A DNA stretch of 64,000 nucleotides from Eukaryota sp. TZLM1-RC (taxonomy: Eukaryota; Metamonada: BaSk clade), in NCBI GenBank assembly GCA_040285825.1, contig JAUPSS010000012.1, positions 496,001 to 560,000 on the forward strand. Reading direction: 5' to 3'. Position numbers and translations under genes: made by a program. Below the pieces are notes generated by a model. That model was not told the origin of the DNA, searched no databases, and saw nothing but the letters and a program-made list of their open reading frames with translations. Shown here piece after piece: positions 30,716-41,779 of the stretch. Within the stretch, counting starts at the first letter, position 1, and each line of letters opens with the position of its first letter.

Positions 30716-31232
30716 GTTAAAAAAAAGTTAAATATATAATGTCAGATTTTTCAGTAATCACTTTTCAACTGTAGAATGTATTGGGAGACTAATCAACGAT
30801 AGTGGATGAGCGAATTTAACTACAAGAATGACAAAAGACGGCAAAAGATGAGAGTGCCTGTGAATGGGAAAGGAGTTACCCCGGCTTTTATCGTATTGAC
30901 ACACTAGAATGTTCATTATCAATAACTTGAGTTGATAATTCATGTTGACATTTTTCAATATTGGTTTCATGAATGATTGTGTTAACTTTCAAAGTTGATC
31001 CTATTTCATCAAAGGTTGAAAAGCACTCTTGAGCTCAATATTCATATCAAACATTAAACCGTTTGATTCAATTGGCGCTATAAACAACTGGCAAGCTTTA
31101 ATCTTTCAACCAATTCTATTAATCACCAACACCAGCCAACCCAGTCTCTGTCGTTCAGAATACTTTTTTTTTCGTCATATAAAAAACAATTTTGGTTACA
31201 AAAAAGTTTACTAAAATACATTGAAAAATTAA
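30716..31232. other. Intergenic, nothing recognised
   Basis: No coding sequence, tRNA or repeat that I can support. Confidence 0.45.
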
Positions 31233-31514
31233 CTAATTAACATCTCTGAAAGTATCCATGGCACTAAAATGGTTGTACAAGTACCTTCCTCTACCATCAC
31301 TGACTACAAAGGCAAACTGTGCAACTAAGAACGTGAGGATGAAGAGAGCAATCACAAAGTAAATGTCCAAGCGAAAGATGGCATGCTTTATGGCACCACT
31401 GATGTTTGGACGCAGGTTGGTAGCAGAGGGAACGTTGTGTTGTTCTTCAGAAGACCTCATCATCTCAACGGGGGAGTCTGTTACGATCAAACCTAAGCCT
31501 TCGTCAACGTTCAT
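31233..31514 (-). CDS. Small single-pass membrane protein
   Basis: A 93-residue frame with an ATG at 31512-31514. The first 50 residues are polar and Ser/Asn-rich. One strong membrane helix (FVIALFILTFLVAQFAFVV) lies at residues about 53-72, and a short polar tail follows (SDGRGRYLYNHFSAMD). The shape is that of a type II or tail-anchored protein. I do not recognise the family. An overlapping plus-strand frame (31363-31605) is less protein-like. It may be a real gene, but length alone does not prove it. Confidence 0.5.
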   Translation of the reverse strand: MNVDEGLGLIVTDSPVEMMRSSEEQHNVPSATNLRPNISGAIKHAIFRLDIYFVIALFILTFLVAQFAFVVSDGRGRYLYNHFSAMDTFRDVN

Positions 31515-31733
31515 ATCAAGAGGCCAAAGAGATGATGAACTTGGTGATGATCAACTTAAGAATGAGATCTTTAGTAGATTTCATCAGCATGGAGTTGAAA
31601 GATAGTGTGACCAATGAAGATATACTACAAAGCCAATGCGTTAGTTGGTCCTAGATTATGCCAAGATACTTTGGATAATGCTCGAAAGGTTGTAAATGAT
31701 CATTTGAACAAATACAAATGGTCTTCACAATAA
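31515..31733 (+). other. Possible short coding remnant
   Basis: Plus-strand codons read RDDELGDDQLKNEIFSRFHQH, then, after a 26-nt GT-AG interval, YYKANALVGPRLCQDTLDNA to a TAA at 31731-31733. The composition looks protein-like, but there is no clear start and the possible donor (GTTGAA) does not fit the GTNNGT pattern. Low-confidence remnant. Confidence 0.25.
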
Positions 31734-32259
31734 ATAATGGAAATAATTCTAATAAAGAAGTAACTCTAAGTTCTACCTATTCAGTTTATCAATTTTTTTC
31801 TTAATTTTGAGTCACAGTCACATAAATTGGATTTGACAAATTTGGTACATCCAAATTGGTCTGGTCAGATTTGGTGTATCGCAAAAAATTGATCAAATGT
31901 TGGTTACTATAAAGATAAATTGATGATAATTGTTGTGAGTATTTCTTGTAGGACAATTGTCAGAAATGGTGGCTGCTCGAAAAGTTATTCTATTTATCGA
32001 GTCGTGTTTGTGATGATTCTGTTTTAATGAATATCTAATATTATATAATTAACTTTTCTGCCAAAATTTTCAACTTTAAACTAAATTTACCACCGGTTCT
32101 TCTAATGTAAATTTCAATAATGTTAGTTTTAATTTCACAAATAATGATCATATTATTTCTGATGAACTGTTTTACAAACGGACTAGAAAACTCCATTTGG
32201 ACCCTTGTGTAAATCTTGGTGTTCTTATTCTTATTTATTTTTATTTATTTATTTGTATT
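31734..32259. other. Intergenic or decayed LINE 5' part
   Basis: AT-rich. It may be the decayed upstream part of the LINE that becomes recognisable at 32260. Confidence 0.35.
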
Positions 32260-34200
32260 GTGAACATTGTGGTTTATTTTAAATAATGTCAATTCCCTTC
32301 AATTCAATATTTATACTTCCATTTTCTCTTTGTTGCAAAAGCATTTTCCTGAGGTTGAGTCTTCTTTCTATTCATTTTATGAAAAATCATCAACATTGGT
32401 CTATGAAAACTTTGACCTGCTTTCTTCTTCAGGTTTTAAACAGGGCGATCCTCTTGGTCCTTTGTTCTTTTGTCTGGCAATTCATCCATTAATGTGCGAA
32501 TTGAAAGAAAAATTCCCAGAGATAGACATTGTAGCATATATGGATGACATTTCTGTCATTGCTCCTATTACAGTTCGCAAAAAAATAGCAACTTTTATTT
32601 AACAGCGTTATGAAGATATAGGTCTCTCATTAAATATCTCCAAATGTTTGATTATTGGTCATGAACCAATTGATTTTTTCATTAATGATGTCAATGTCCC
32701 CTTTATCAATTATGATCAGTCTGGTTTTCGTTTTTTGGGTTGTTATCTCGGAAATATTGATGAAGTCAAAAGCCAACTTTCGATTCTGTTGACTCAATTT
32801 GGAAATGAATTAGAATCACTAGAAAATTTAAATATTGAAAAACATTTGAAATTCTTTTTCCTAAAAATTTGTTATTCTGGAAAATTTACTTATATTTTGA
32901 GATCAACATCACCATCAATTATTTTGGAATGTTGTCGAATTTTTAATGAACAAAGAACCAATTTTTTAGCAAAATTATTGGAAATTGACGCATCTCAGTT
33001 ACGAAGCCACATTTTTTTGTGGTACAAATTTTGGTGGTGTTGATTTTCATAAATCAAGCTGCCTTTATTGGAGGTGGTAAAAATTTTATTTATGAATTTG
33101 TGAATCACTTTCCAGAAAAAATTGATCTCATTGAAAACTGTGGCAGCTCTTATCTTATTTCTTTGCAACAGGAAATTGAAACTCTTTCACCCAATATTTG
33201 GTCTAAATGTTTTCCCTCTAATATCGTGGAGCTTCCTCCAAGAAGCTTGTTCTCCTTACCACTGACTTTTGCAAAATGGCAGAAGAAAATCTTAAAAGTT
33301 TTAGAAAACTTGGATTATATTGTACGTCTTAGCTTGGCTAAAGAAAAAAATCCCGTTTTTGCAAACTTTTTGATTGATCTTGAAGACAGTTGTTCAAGTT
33401 GCCTAATCTTCCAAGTTCCCAACATTTATGGCCTTCTACTTAATGATCACCAATGGACCACTGCAATGAGAATGAGATGTTTCCTTTGGCCTTGTTCGTT
33501 ACCAAATGATTTAATTTGTCGCTGCAAGAGTGTGGTTACGCTTTCCCATATTTTAAACTGCAAATATTTTATAACATATCGATCAATTGTTCATGACTCA
33601 GTCCGTGATGAATTATATGCCATGTGCAAAAGTTTCAATATAGAGGCATTTATTGAACCATTAGTACGTAAGCTGTCTCCAGATCAAACTGATGAGTCCT
33701 TTGGTAAAGAAGGGCAGATTTAGTAGCTCCAGGGATCGATGGTGTTCTCAATGTTGTGGATGTTGTCTCAGTAGATGTCTGCAAAAATTCTGCTGCTCGT
33801 TTGGTGCATTCCGCTGATTCGCCGCTATCTAATGCCGAAAAAAAGAAAATACAAAACTATGAAGAACCATTGGCACAATTAGGTAGAATCGAACATGTGA
33901 AATATCAGTTTGTGCCGTTTGCAATTTCTCTTTTTGGCAATGTTGGACCTTCAGAATTACACTTTTTTGAAAACTTCAACAGAGTTTTACTGAATAGGTC
34001 TGGTAAAACAATGAATTCCACCTTCTGGCTAAATAGAATTGTTTTTTGCATTTTCAAGTCTATTCCAACAATGATTTCTAAGGCTGTTTTAGCTATTGAT
34101 GTAGAATATGAACGAAATGATGTGAGTAGGTTTAGTAATAGTGACGCTTGTTTGGAGGATATTGAATACTAGATAGATTTTTTTTTCAATAAAAATACAG
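32260..34200 (+). pseudogene. LINE family B copy with RT, zinc finger and endonuclease, several frame breaks
   Basis: The longest family B copy. Frames in order: GFKQGDPLGPLFFCLAIHPL and VAYMDDISVIAP (32435-32570), then a stop at 32600; SGFRFLGCYLGNIDEVKSQL to about 33043; a frame change; the linker and finger CRC-x7-H-x3-C (CRCKSVVTLSHILNC, about 33520-33565); VHDSVRDELYAMC; a stop near 33721; then APGIDGVLNVVDVVSVD and a conserved C-terminus ending FKSIPTMISK (34172). This copy shows the domain order RT, finger, endonuclease for the family. At least three lesions, so inactive. Confidence 0.85.
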
Positions 34201-35975
34201 TGCTTTAAAAAAATATTTATATTCAAATAAAATCGATCTATGACAGAATTTTCATGTTATTGATGACACCGATAGGTTATAGTTCTGACAACTTTGATCC
34301 TGCGAAGATTTATTCGATTTACAGGGATTTAAATGTTTTAAATAGTTGTTGATAGTTTTGAATCCGCTAATTTCTACTCAATACCACAATTGCTTCAGTT
34401 GGAACTGACAATTTTGTTTGTTATAAAATTTTTCAATTGTTGATTCTACCTTGTTTTGAAGAAAATTTCCTCTGTTTTGAATTAATGTAGTTTTCCGTTT
34501 GAACCATCTCTAACCCTTACTTACATGGTGAAAAATGATACTAATGTTAAACAATTGTGTTAATGAGCAATGCTATAAAATACTATCGATAGTATATGAG
34601 CTGTTCACTGGTGAAGGTTTGGTTAAAGTAAAACAGTAGATTGAATCCCCTCTACGTATGAATAGCCCCCTCGTTATAGTGACCCTGTTATGAAAGAAAC
34701 GTTGACCAATAAGCCCTTTTTGGAAAAAGTAGTTTTATGATGTATCGATTGTAATAAATACTTTATGAGACACTCATACTTTTATAAATAAAAAACTTAA
34801 TTGAAATGTGGAAACTATTGATGAATATGTGGTTCAATAGTAGTTCCATGAACAGAAATCAAGTATAGTGATTTGGTTTATTGTCGAAGGCTTCAATGGG
34901 CCCCTATATGTATTAGTAGCCTCTTCAAAATAATGGCATTGTTTTGCATAGGGGTTCATTATCATGTTTGACGTTACATGGAAATATCTTCTATGATTTT
35001 TCTTAAATGTTCCAGAATTTCAATAAAAGAAAGTTCAGGTAAGGAATTGAACCTGTGTTTCCCACACAATAAAATTATATTTTGTTATGTAAAAGCCAAT
35101 TCAGAAACGATAACCGAAGCATTGTTGAGAAAATGAAAATCGCTTATTCAGAAAATCTGATGATGTTGGTGCGTGTATGGAGGATAAGTTCTAGTTTTGT
35201 GCCAATTGATTTGCTTGTTTATGAAAAACAAAAACCATATCGTCTTTTGGTACTAGTTTTGTTTGTAATAGATAATCAGCATTCCAAGATTTAGGTCATT
35301 CTGCCTGAAAAACAAGCACATCAAAAGTTTCTAAAAAGACAGTTTGCTAAGACAATTATTTACAAAAAACTAATTTGTATGTTAGCAAGCAAAGAAATTA
35401 CGAATACAATTTACCAAAAGAGGAACCTGATCGGTCTGGTAGTTGGATTTTCGCAAGAAATAATGAAAACCCTTAAGGATCATTGAGACGAAAGGTAATT
35501 ATGGAAGCGGGTGGGTTGAAAAAGAATTCGTTAGGCACCATGCCTCCAATTATGAATGGACTACATAATCCTTTGGACAAAATATGAACTCGATTCCATT
35601 TCTTATTTAAAATTGTAAAAACAAATGAAATTTTTCATGCCCCAAATTTGTTCTATTGAAGGAATAACTCATATAATTTAATGCACCAATCTTTCACGAT
35701 GTAATATTTTGAAACATTGTTTATGGTTAATCTTTCGCAGTGATTACAAGATATGGTATCACTTTGATGGGATAGTGTTTGTAAAAAAGGACAAATACAT
35801 TATACTCATTGTTTCCATCTTTTCAATTTTTGTTTGTTTACTATTAGTAACTCAGGTGTATTGGAAGCCAAAGTGAGAAGTTTGTCCACTCCAATAATAC
35901 CGTTAGCTCAACTTCGATTGTAAGGACCTTTTATATGTTCCTGAAAACACTAAAGTTGAAAATATATAGCCAATT
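34201..35975. other. Long gene-free interval
   Basis: About 1.8 kb of AT-rich DNA. Short frames (for example 35082-35294) have no conserved features. I see no RNA gene or clear repeat. Confidence 0.45.
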
Positions 35976-36310
35976 TCCTTTTTTTAATGCCGAGTCCCAT
36001 ACTCATTATGTCCATTGTTAATTTGGTTTTTCCCTACATGGCTGCCTAGGACCAATTGCTTCATTTTTTTGGATTATTTTGTTAAAATTGTAAAAATGCG
36101 TACAGGAAGAATTCTTGACAAGACGTTTTGGCAGAACAAAATTGCATTTTCAATTTATAAGGGAATTGTCCCCTTTTTGTCATCTGCTTTGTTAGCTCTT
36201 GGTCGATTTTATGAAAAAAAACTTCCAGTCAATTCGTTTTGGCTTATTTGGGATACGAAGATTTAAAATTTAAGTTTTATTGTTTAGTCTTATATTGGAA
36301 TAGATTATTT
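35976..36310 (+). mobile_element. 5'-truncated LINE, family B-related 3' end
   Basis: Frames read NAESHTHYVHC and FFLDYFVKIVKMRTGRILDK, then FWQNKIAFSIYKGIVPFL, matching the 55.2-55.8 kb copy (NVESHTHYVLC; SFLDDFVEIVQQRTGRVFDK). Only the last part of the endonuclease frame is left, with a frame break near 36045. Confidence 0.7.
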
Positions 36311-36861
36311 TATAACCAAAATTCAAATAATAAATAATTTATCTACAATAATATAAATTATTCTAAAAGAGTATCGATCTTTATAAAAAGATTGCACATC
36401 AACTAGTGTCTTGCCTTGAAACCACTTATGGCCTCATTCAAAGTGAAAAATTCAAGAAGTATTATGATAAGCTGTGTAGTGCACAATGTAAGTTATTACA
36501 GCAACTATCCATCAATTGGAGTGAAATTGAAGGTTTAATTGACGTTGGACGTATGTCATTAGTTGAAATGTAATGAAATAATTAAAAAATTAACGCTGAA
36601 ATCAACGTTACAACATTTTATTGTAATTTGAGGCATTTTGACACCCCATTGACTTCAATGCTGTGCAGTTTCTTGAAGTTCCAAAAACCGCAACCAAACA
36701 GCAAAGCTACCATATTATTCAAAAACAAGTGTATTCACCTTAAACATAATTGTTGTGCATATGAAAACTGTTTGGGTAAAAAATAAATTCGAAAATAAAA
36801 TAAATATATTGAATTTGCTGAACTAATATTCAATCACCACAATTAAGATCAATCCCAATGG
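36311..36861. other. Intergenic, nothing recognised
   Basis: AT-rich 3' flank of the BTB gene. No coding signal. Confidence 0.45.
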
Positions 36862-37716
36862 CTAAACATCTACAATTGAGTATTCACTACCCTTATATTT
36901 AGTCCATATGCCAAATACAGTATCAGATGGAATTGGTTTGGTATCACTACTTCCATTTAAGCTAAAAGTAGCTTGATTGTTTTCAATATTGACGTAAAGA
37001 ATGTCTCCTTGGTTCATTCGAGGGAGGGCAAAGTGACCACCATCATCGGTCAGATACTTAGTACAGTTGCCTTGACTATTTTTTTGAATGTTATCCATTG
37101 TCCAAAACCCTATACGATCCCAATCAAACACTTTCCTAATCCTTTTAATTGCAATTTTAAACTTGATAGGATTGAAATCTATTGTTGCAAAATTACAATG
37201 TTTAAAACCATCGCAACAATCATTTAAAACCCTTCTATTACCTTCTGAGAACACCATCCCAGAACCACTTTGATTTGTATTAAACTTGATTTTAGGTTCT
37301 CTACCCAATAACTTTTGACATAGTTGATTACTAATGTCAAATGAACAATTACCAACAATAACCCCTTCCAACCATTCTTCCTTGTTTTTATTAATTGAAT
37401 TAGAAAGATTTAAGTTTAATAATAAATCACTTGAAATTGTAAAGACTTCTGGAATCGAACCAAATTCATAATGATCAATAGCCTTGCCTATTAACCATGA
37501 AGTTGAATATTTAATTGAGTAATTTACCAAAGTTTTGAATTCAATTTCAGATTGGGTATTGAATTCTACTTTAGTAATAATTGATTCAAAGTCAATTTGA
37601 GAAGAAAATTCATTACCAAGATTCAAAATCCAAATAAAATCTTGAACATTAATTGAATTAATATTAGAAACAAAATAAATAAAGAATTTTTGTTTTAATT
37701 CTTGGTTAACTTCCAA
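36862..37716 (-). CDS. C-terminal part of BTB gene: shared helical domain plus SPRY-like domain
   Basis: A 284-codon frame with no ATG at its beginning. It overlaps the end of the BTB frame by 22 bases and is best read as its continuation after a one-base frameshift (T-run at 37726-37729). The first 165 residues (LKQKFFIYFVSN, VQDFIWILNLGNE, NKNKEEWLEGVIVGNC) are homologous, block for block, to residues about 320-480 of the RING/B-box protein. The remaining 120 residues (SGMVFSEGNRRVL, DWDRIGFWTMD, GDILYVNIENNQATFSLNG) look like a SPRY/B30.2-type or related beta-sandwich. In a full-length protein this would be the substrate- or ligand-binding end. Confidence 0.75.
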   Translation of the reverse strand: MEVNQELKQKFFIYFVSNINSINVQDFIWILNLGNEFSSQIDFESIITKVEFNTQSEIEFKTLVNYSIKYSTSWLIGKAIDHYEFGSIPEVFTISSDLLLNLNLSNSINKNKEEWLEGVIVGNCSFDISNQLCQKLLGREPKIKFNTNQSGSGMVFSEGNRRVLNDCCDGFKHCNFATIDFNPIKFKIAIKRIRKVFDWDRIGFWTMDNIQKNSQGNCTKYLTDDGGHFALPRMNQGDILYVNIENNQATFSLNGSSDTKPIPSDTVFGIWTKYKGSEYSIVDV

Positions 37717-39605
37717 ATGAAAATCTTTTCCAATTGGTCCTTTGAAATTGGTTCTGTTAACTGAACTGTAAAAGCTTCAATAAGTTTTTCTTTCAACTGA
37801 TTGGAATTTAAACGCTGAATAAACGAAATAATTGCTGATAAATTCTTTGAATTGTTAAATCCGCGAAGGAAATCATCAACTAAAGATGGTTCAATATTTG
37901 TATCGCTAAAATCAATCACGTCATCAATCATAATTGATTGGAAAAGATGACGTAATTTAAGACTCACCATTTTGGTTATCTCAGAACTTTTCATTTTAAA
38001 AGTTACTTTTTCAAAAGAATTTTCATGTATCTTTTCTAGTTGATACGTTTTGAATACTTTACAATGCATAACATTAACAGAAAAAGTCAACAAAATAGAA
38101 TGAATTTCGACAAAGTTTTGCAAAGGAATCATAATTATTTCATTTAAATCAGCAAAAGTAAATTGATCAAAATCAAATGAATAAAGACAATCTTCAAAAA
38201 TTTCAACATTCCAATCAGATTTACCTTGGCTTTGATTGACTTGGCTTGAATATGACGTGATCAGGGTGTTGAGTAACCAGTAATTAACTTCACAATCATT
38301 TTGATTGTCAGATTTCAATTTTTTAAAAGTTCGAGGCTTGATTGAGATGGGATCAGCATTGATGATGCTAAATTTTGCCATAAATGATTCCAAATTTCCA
38401 CTATTGAAATTTTCACGATCGGCAAGCTCAATCGTTTCAACCAACCAATTTGGATTTTTATTTGAATCTTTAACATTTCCAAAACAATTATTAGAAAGTT
38501 CAATTAAAATAGTGGATAAAGAATTATCCATTTTCAAGGGTGAAAAAAGTTCAAAATAGAGAAAGTCAAATGGAATATCCTTGACTTCTAACAAAGTCAA
38601 CACATTTTTGACCTCTTCCACTGTAAAAATTTGGTCACTTGACCAGGACTTTACGAAACTTTGAATCACCCACATCACGTGACTGATTGACTGTAATTGA
38701 CCGGAAAGTTTGATTAAAGTGATTGGTTTAAGCTCGACATGTTCACGTTCGCCAAGGTCAAAAACACCAGGAATTTGATTGACCACTTCCTCAATCAAAT
38801 GTGAATCAAATTGATTGGCAGTTATTAACAACCAGAATAACCAATCATTTTTAGTTTTGCAAGGTTCAATATTTGGTAATAAATTGACTGAAAATTCCAA
38901 CGAGACATCAATTAATTCTTCAAATTTACCAAAAACTTTTACAACTTTCGCCCAAATAAATTCAATTTCAATTTGTTTAATCAATTCAAAACAATTTTTC
39001 AAAACTTGATCAACATCTTCAACAGAAATGCTACCCTTGACATAGGATTCTACCATAGAAAGAAGCATCCATTTAATAGAACCAGTAGTGGTTAGATTCA
39101 TAGAAAGAACTTCAAAAGATTCTTCCTTCAAAACTAGCGGTCGGTCTAGTAGAAGCTTATCAAGCAAAGGACAGCACTTCTTAATGAAAGAATAATAAAC
39201 ACATTCATCGGCTCTTTGGATGACGTCCAAAAGATGAGAAGAGGAAAGGTGTTGAACGAATGTGAAAGCTCTCTCTACTATTTCGGCAGCCTTGAAGTAT
39301 TCAGCAGTGTAGTAGATATCGAAAACATTCTCGTTAGTTATCTCCAAAGGCTGGCAATAGAGAGCATTGATGAAGTCTTGGAAAATGGTAACATCAATGG
39401 GAAGATCGTCGAGTTCTATGCGTTGTAGATCTCGGTCAGTGGTGGGGACAGTGAACATTTGGTGAAGGGTTCGGGAAAAAACAGAGAGAATGTTGCGATG
39501 AAGAGTAAATTCATGTTGAAGATAGACAAGAGTCACATCGGAGAAGTCAGTGGTGTGGAAGAGCTTTTCGGCAAAAGTAGAGGAGAGATACTGAAAAGTG
39601 GTCAT
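37695..39605 (-). CDS. BTB/POZ-domain protein, N-terminal part
   Basis: A 636-residue frame from the ATG at 39603-39605. Residues about 10-120 are a BTB domain (FSDVTLVYLQHEFTLHRNIL, SRTLHQMF, FQDFINALYC, AEYFKAAEIVERAF). The rest is a long helical region with BACK-like and repeat-like segments. BTB proteins dimerise and often bring substrates to cullin-3 ubiquitin ligases. The frame ends WKLTKN just where homology to the RING/B-box protein says it should continue in the next frame. The original protein was therefore probably about 920 residues, ending in the domain pair encoded at 36862-37716. The lesion is one base in an A-run on the coding strand and could be a sequencing error. Confidence 0.85.
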   Translation of the reverse strand: MTTFQYLSSTFAEKLFHTTDFSDVTLVYLQHEFTLHRNILSVFSRTLHQMFTVPTTDRDLQRIELDDLPIDVTIFQDFINALYCQPLEITNENVFDIYYTAEYFKAAEIVERAFTFVQHLSSSHLLDVIQRADECVYYSFIKKCCPLLDKLLLDRPLVLKEESFEVLSMNLTTTGSIKWMLLSMVESYVKGSISVEDVDQVLKNCFELIKQIEIEFIWAKVVKVFGKFEELIDVSLEFSVNLLPNIEPCKTKNDWLFWLLITANQFDSHLIEEVVNQIPGVFDLGEREHVELKPITLIKLSGQLQSISHVMWVIQSFVKSWSSDQIFTVEEVKNVLTLLEVKDIPFDFLYFELFSPLKMDNSLSTILIELSNNCFGNVKDSNKNPNWLVETIELADRENFNSGNLESFMAKFSIINADPISIKPRTFKKLKSDNQNDCEVNYWLLNTLITSYSSQVNQSQGKSDWNVEIFEDCLYSFDFDQFTFADLNEIIMIPLQNFVEIHSILLTFSVNVMHCKVFKTYQLEKIHENSFEKVTFKMKSSEITKMVSLKLRHLFQSIMIDDVIDFSDTNIEPSLVDDFLRGFNNSKNLSAIISFIQRLNSNQLKEKLIEAFTVQLTEPISKDQLEKIFIWKLTKN

Positions 39606-39639
39606 TGAGATTGGGGTTGATTTTGAAAAATTGAATTCT

Positions 39640-40800
39640 ATTGGTCAAATTCAGCTGGTGCAAATAATTATTGTTCAATTTCTTTGCAACAGAACTTTGT
39701 CACTGGAAAATGAAATTGATGTTTTCCACAATCATTCAATGGCAATATTCCTGAAAAACATTACTTGTATTTAAAAGACACGGTTCGAACAATACAAAGA
39801 CGAAGAACTAAAATGTATGAAGATAAATTGTTCAAAAAATCCTAATAGACCCCTATTTGACACATCATGCCACGTCATCACTGGTTTAGAAAGTGATCTT
39901 ATGTCTTATATTTCACTGACTGGAATGTATGAAAATGATTATTATAATAATTTATGCAGCTCGGTTGTTTTTGAACAGGATCTCCATTCATTGTTATTGG
40001 AAAAAGGTCTGTGCAACAATCAGTTATCAGAATCATCACTATTTGCAACCATTGTACCACGAAGGTTTGGGATATGTGTCTATAATGAGCCGTTTGTGAC
40101 AAAAATGAAATTATGTCTGATCTACCCAATGAGCCAACTTCTATTAAAAGAAAAACCGTATCTGTTGAAATTGATCACATCTTACCAGACACCATGCTTT
40201 AAATTGTCCCAAGTTGATAACGTATAGCTTTTCAATACATGATTCTGTTAGAGACACTGTTTTTAATATGGCAAGAAATGCCAAAATCTTATGTATTATG
40301 GAGCTTTTGGGTTGAGAAACACTGTCATTGAATTAGTTTGGTTCCAATGATAGAGGTGATATTATTATGATTGTATTGATCACCATGCAGTTATTGTTGA
40401 CTTTTTCTCCTCGAGTGTTGCAAATGACAATTTGGTTTGAAGGAAAAAACTTCATCCTGCTGAAGCAGTTGAATTAAAAGTGAATGACAAACATAAAAAA
40501 ACGACAAAGCTATCGAAGAAGCTAATGTTAATAGCAATAGACCACTTGTTATTCATTACTTCTCCATTTTCCGAAAACGAAAGTCTATCAGTAGCTGCAT
40601 GAGTTTTTGTGAATGATTTCCAAGAAGTGGTTGAAGAAATAACCATGAAATGATTTGATATCTTTTTCGTGGTGTAGGTTAAGTCAATTTACTCAGGTTC
40701 AATTGATTTATTTAAATTGTTTCGGTTATTACATCGAGTAAGTGCAGCAATGGTGAGAAAACAAGCAGATCAGAATTGTAGAGGAATTGTTTTTTTCACT
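39640..40800 (+). pseudogene. Decayed LINE family A copy
   Basis: Plus-strand frames parallel the 22.3-23.3 kb copy. The best is SLTGMYENDYYNNLCSSVVF through VPRRFGICVYNEPFVTKM (39890-40130), then ASIHDSVRDTVFNMARN-like sequence and a much degraded endonuclease region to about 40800. Many stops. Confidence 0.7.
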
Positions 40801-40939
40801 GAATGTTGTCCCAAAAGTTTAATTTTAATGGGTGTTGTAGTTCCATGGAAAATTATACTTTAGAAATCGCAAAAATTGTTACCTGAAAGCCACTTCAAAA
40901 ATAATAATCAAACCAATGTTTAAATTGTTGTAAAAAAAT

Positions 40940-41450
40940 CCATAGTTCGTTTCAAAAATTTCATGCTGGATGTTTGTATTCTGATGCTATTGTTGACTTT
41001 GTCTCATGTAATGTTGCAAATGATACTTTGGTTCACAGAAGAAAACTTAATCCTGTGGCTGCTCTGGATTTTAAAGCAAAAGAGAAACATAGAAAATATG
41101 ATAAAGATATTGAAGAGGCCAATGTCGATAGAAATACACAGCTGGTATTTATTGCTTTCCCATTTTCGATAAATGGAAGATTATCAGATGAAGCAAGAAC
41201 TTTTTTGAATGACTTCCAAAAATTGGTGCAAGAAAAAACAATGAAAAGATTTGATATTTTTTTATGGCGTTCACGGATTCAATTTGCCATTATTAATAGA
41301 TAACCTCGGTTTTTCAATCGAATAAGAGAAGCTTTAGCTAGACAGCAAGCAAATAAAGATTTTGTAGAGGACATCTTGATTCAATGATAGTCGTCTTATT
41401 AGTTATGAGTTAATTTAATTAAGTGTGCAAATTCAATAAATAAAATATTT
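40940..41450 (+). mobile_element. 5'-truncated LINE family A 3' end
   Basis: The frame at 40974-41303 starts within the endonuclease domain (YSDAIVDFVSCNVANDTLVH) and runs through KEKHRKYDKDIEEANVDRN to WRSRIQFAIINR, then a TAA at 41301-41303 where other copies continue LPRFFNRI. The 3' tail GTGCAAATTCAATAAATA is present near 41426-41444. It lies directly downstream of a decayed copy of the same family. Confidence 0.8.
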
Positions 41451-41779
41451 AATTTTGGATATTGAGTTCTAAAATTGTATCATTTTTTAGGAGCAAAAGG
41501 TTTATTATTGCGAAGTTGTCAAAAATAGAAATAAATTATTTGTATTACAATTATCTGCCTTAACTATTTCGATTTTCTTCAATGCTTTTGATTATGATCA
41601 ATAGTCATGACTGAAAAGCAAGTACAGTACAGATTCTGAAAATAAAAAACAAATTAAAGACAATTGTGAACAAAAAACAAATTGAATAATGTCAAGACAA
41701 CTAAAAAATAAAAAGACGACGAATACAATAAAAAATGAATTATTTTTATTTTTTTATTTTTTTATTTTTTGATAACAAC
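41451..41779. other. Intergenic, A/T-rich tracts
   Basis: T-rich runs (TTTTTATTTTT units near 41735-41770) precede the end of the RCC1 gene. No gene seen. Confidence 0.5.

Noticed and set aside
31363-31605. 80-codon plus-strand frame opposite the small membrane protein
   Set aside because: Mostly antisense to the more protein-like 93-residue frame; only its last third looks coding.
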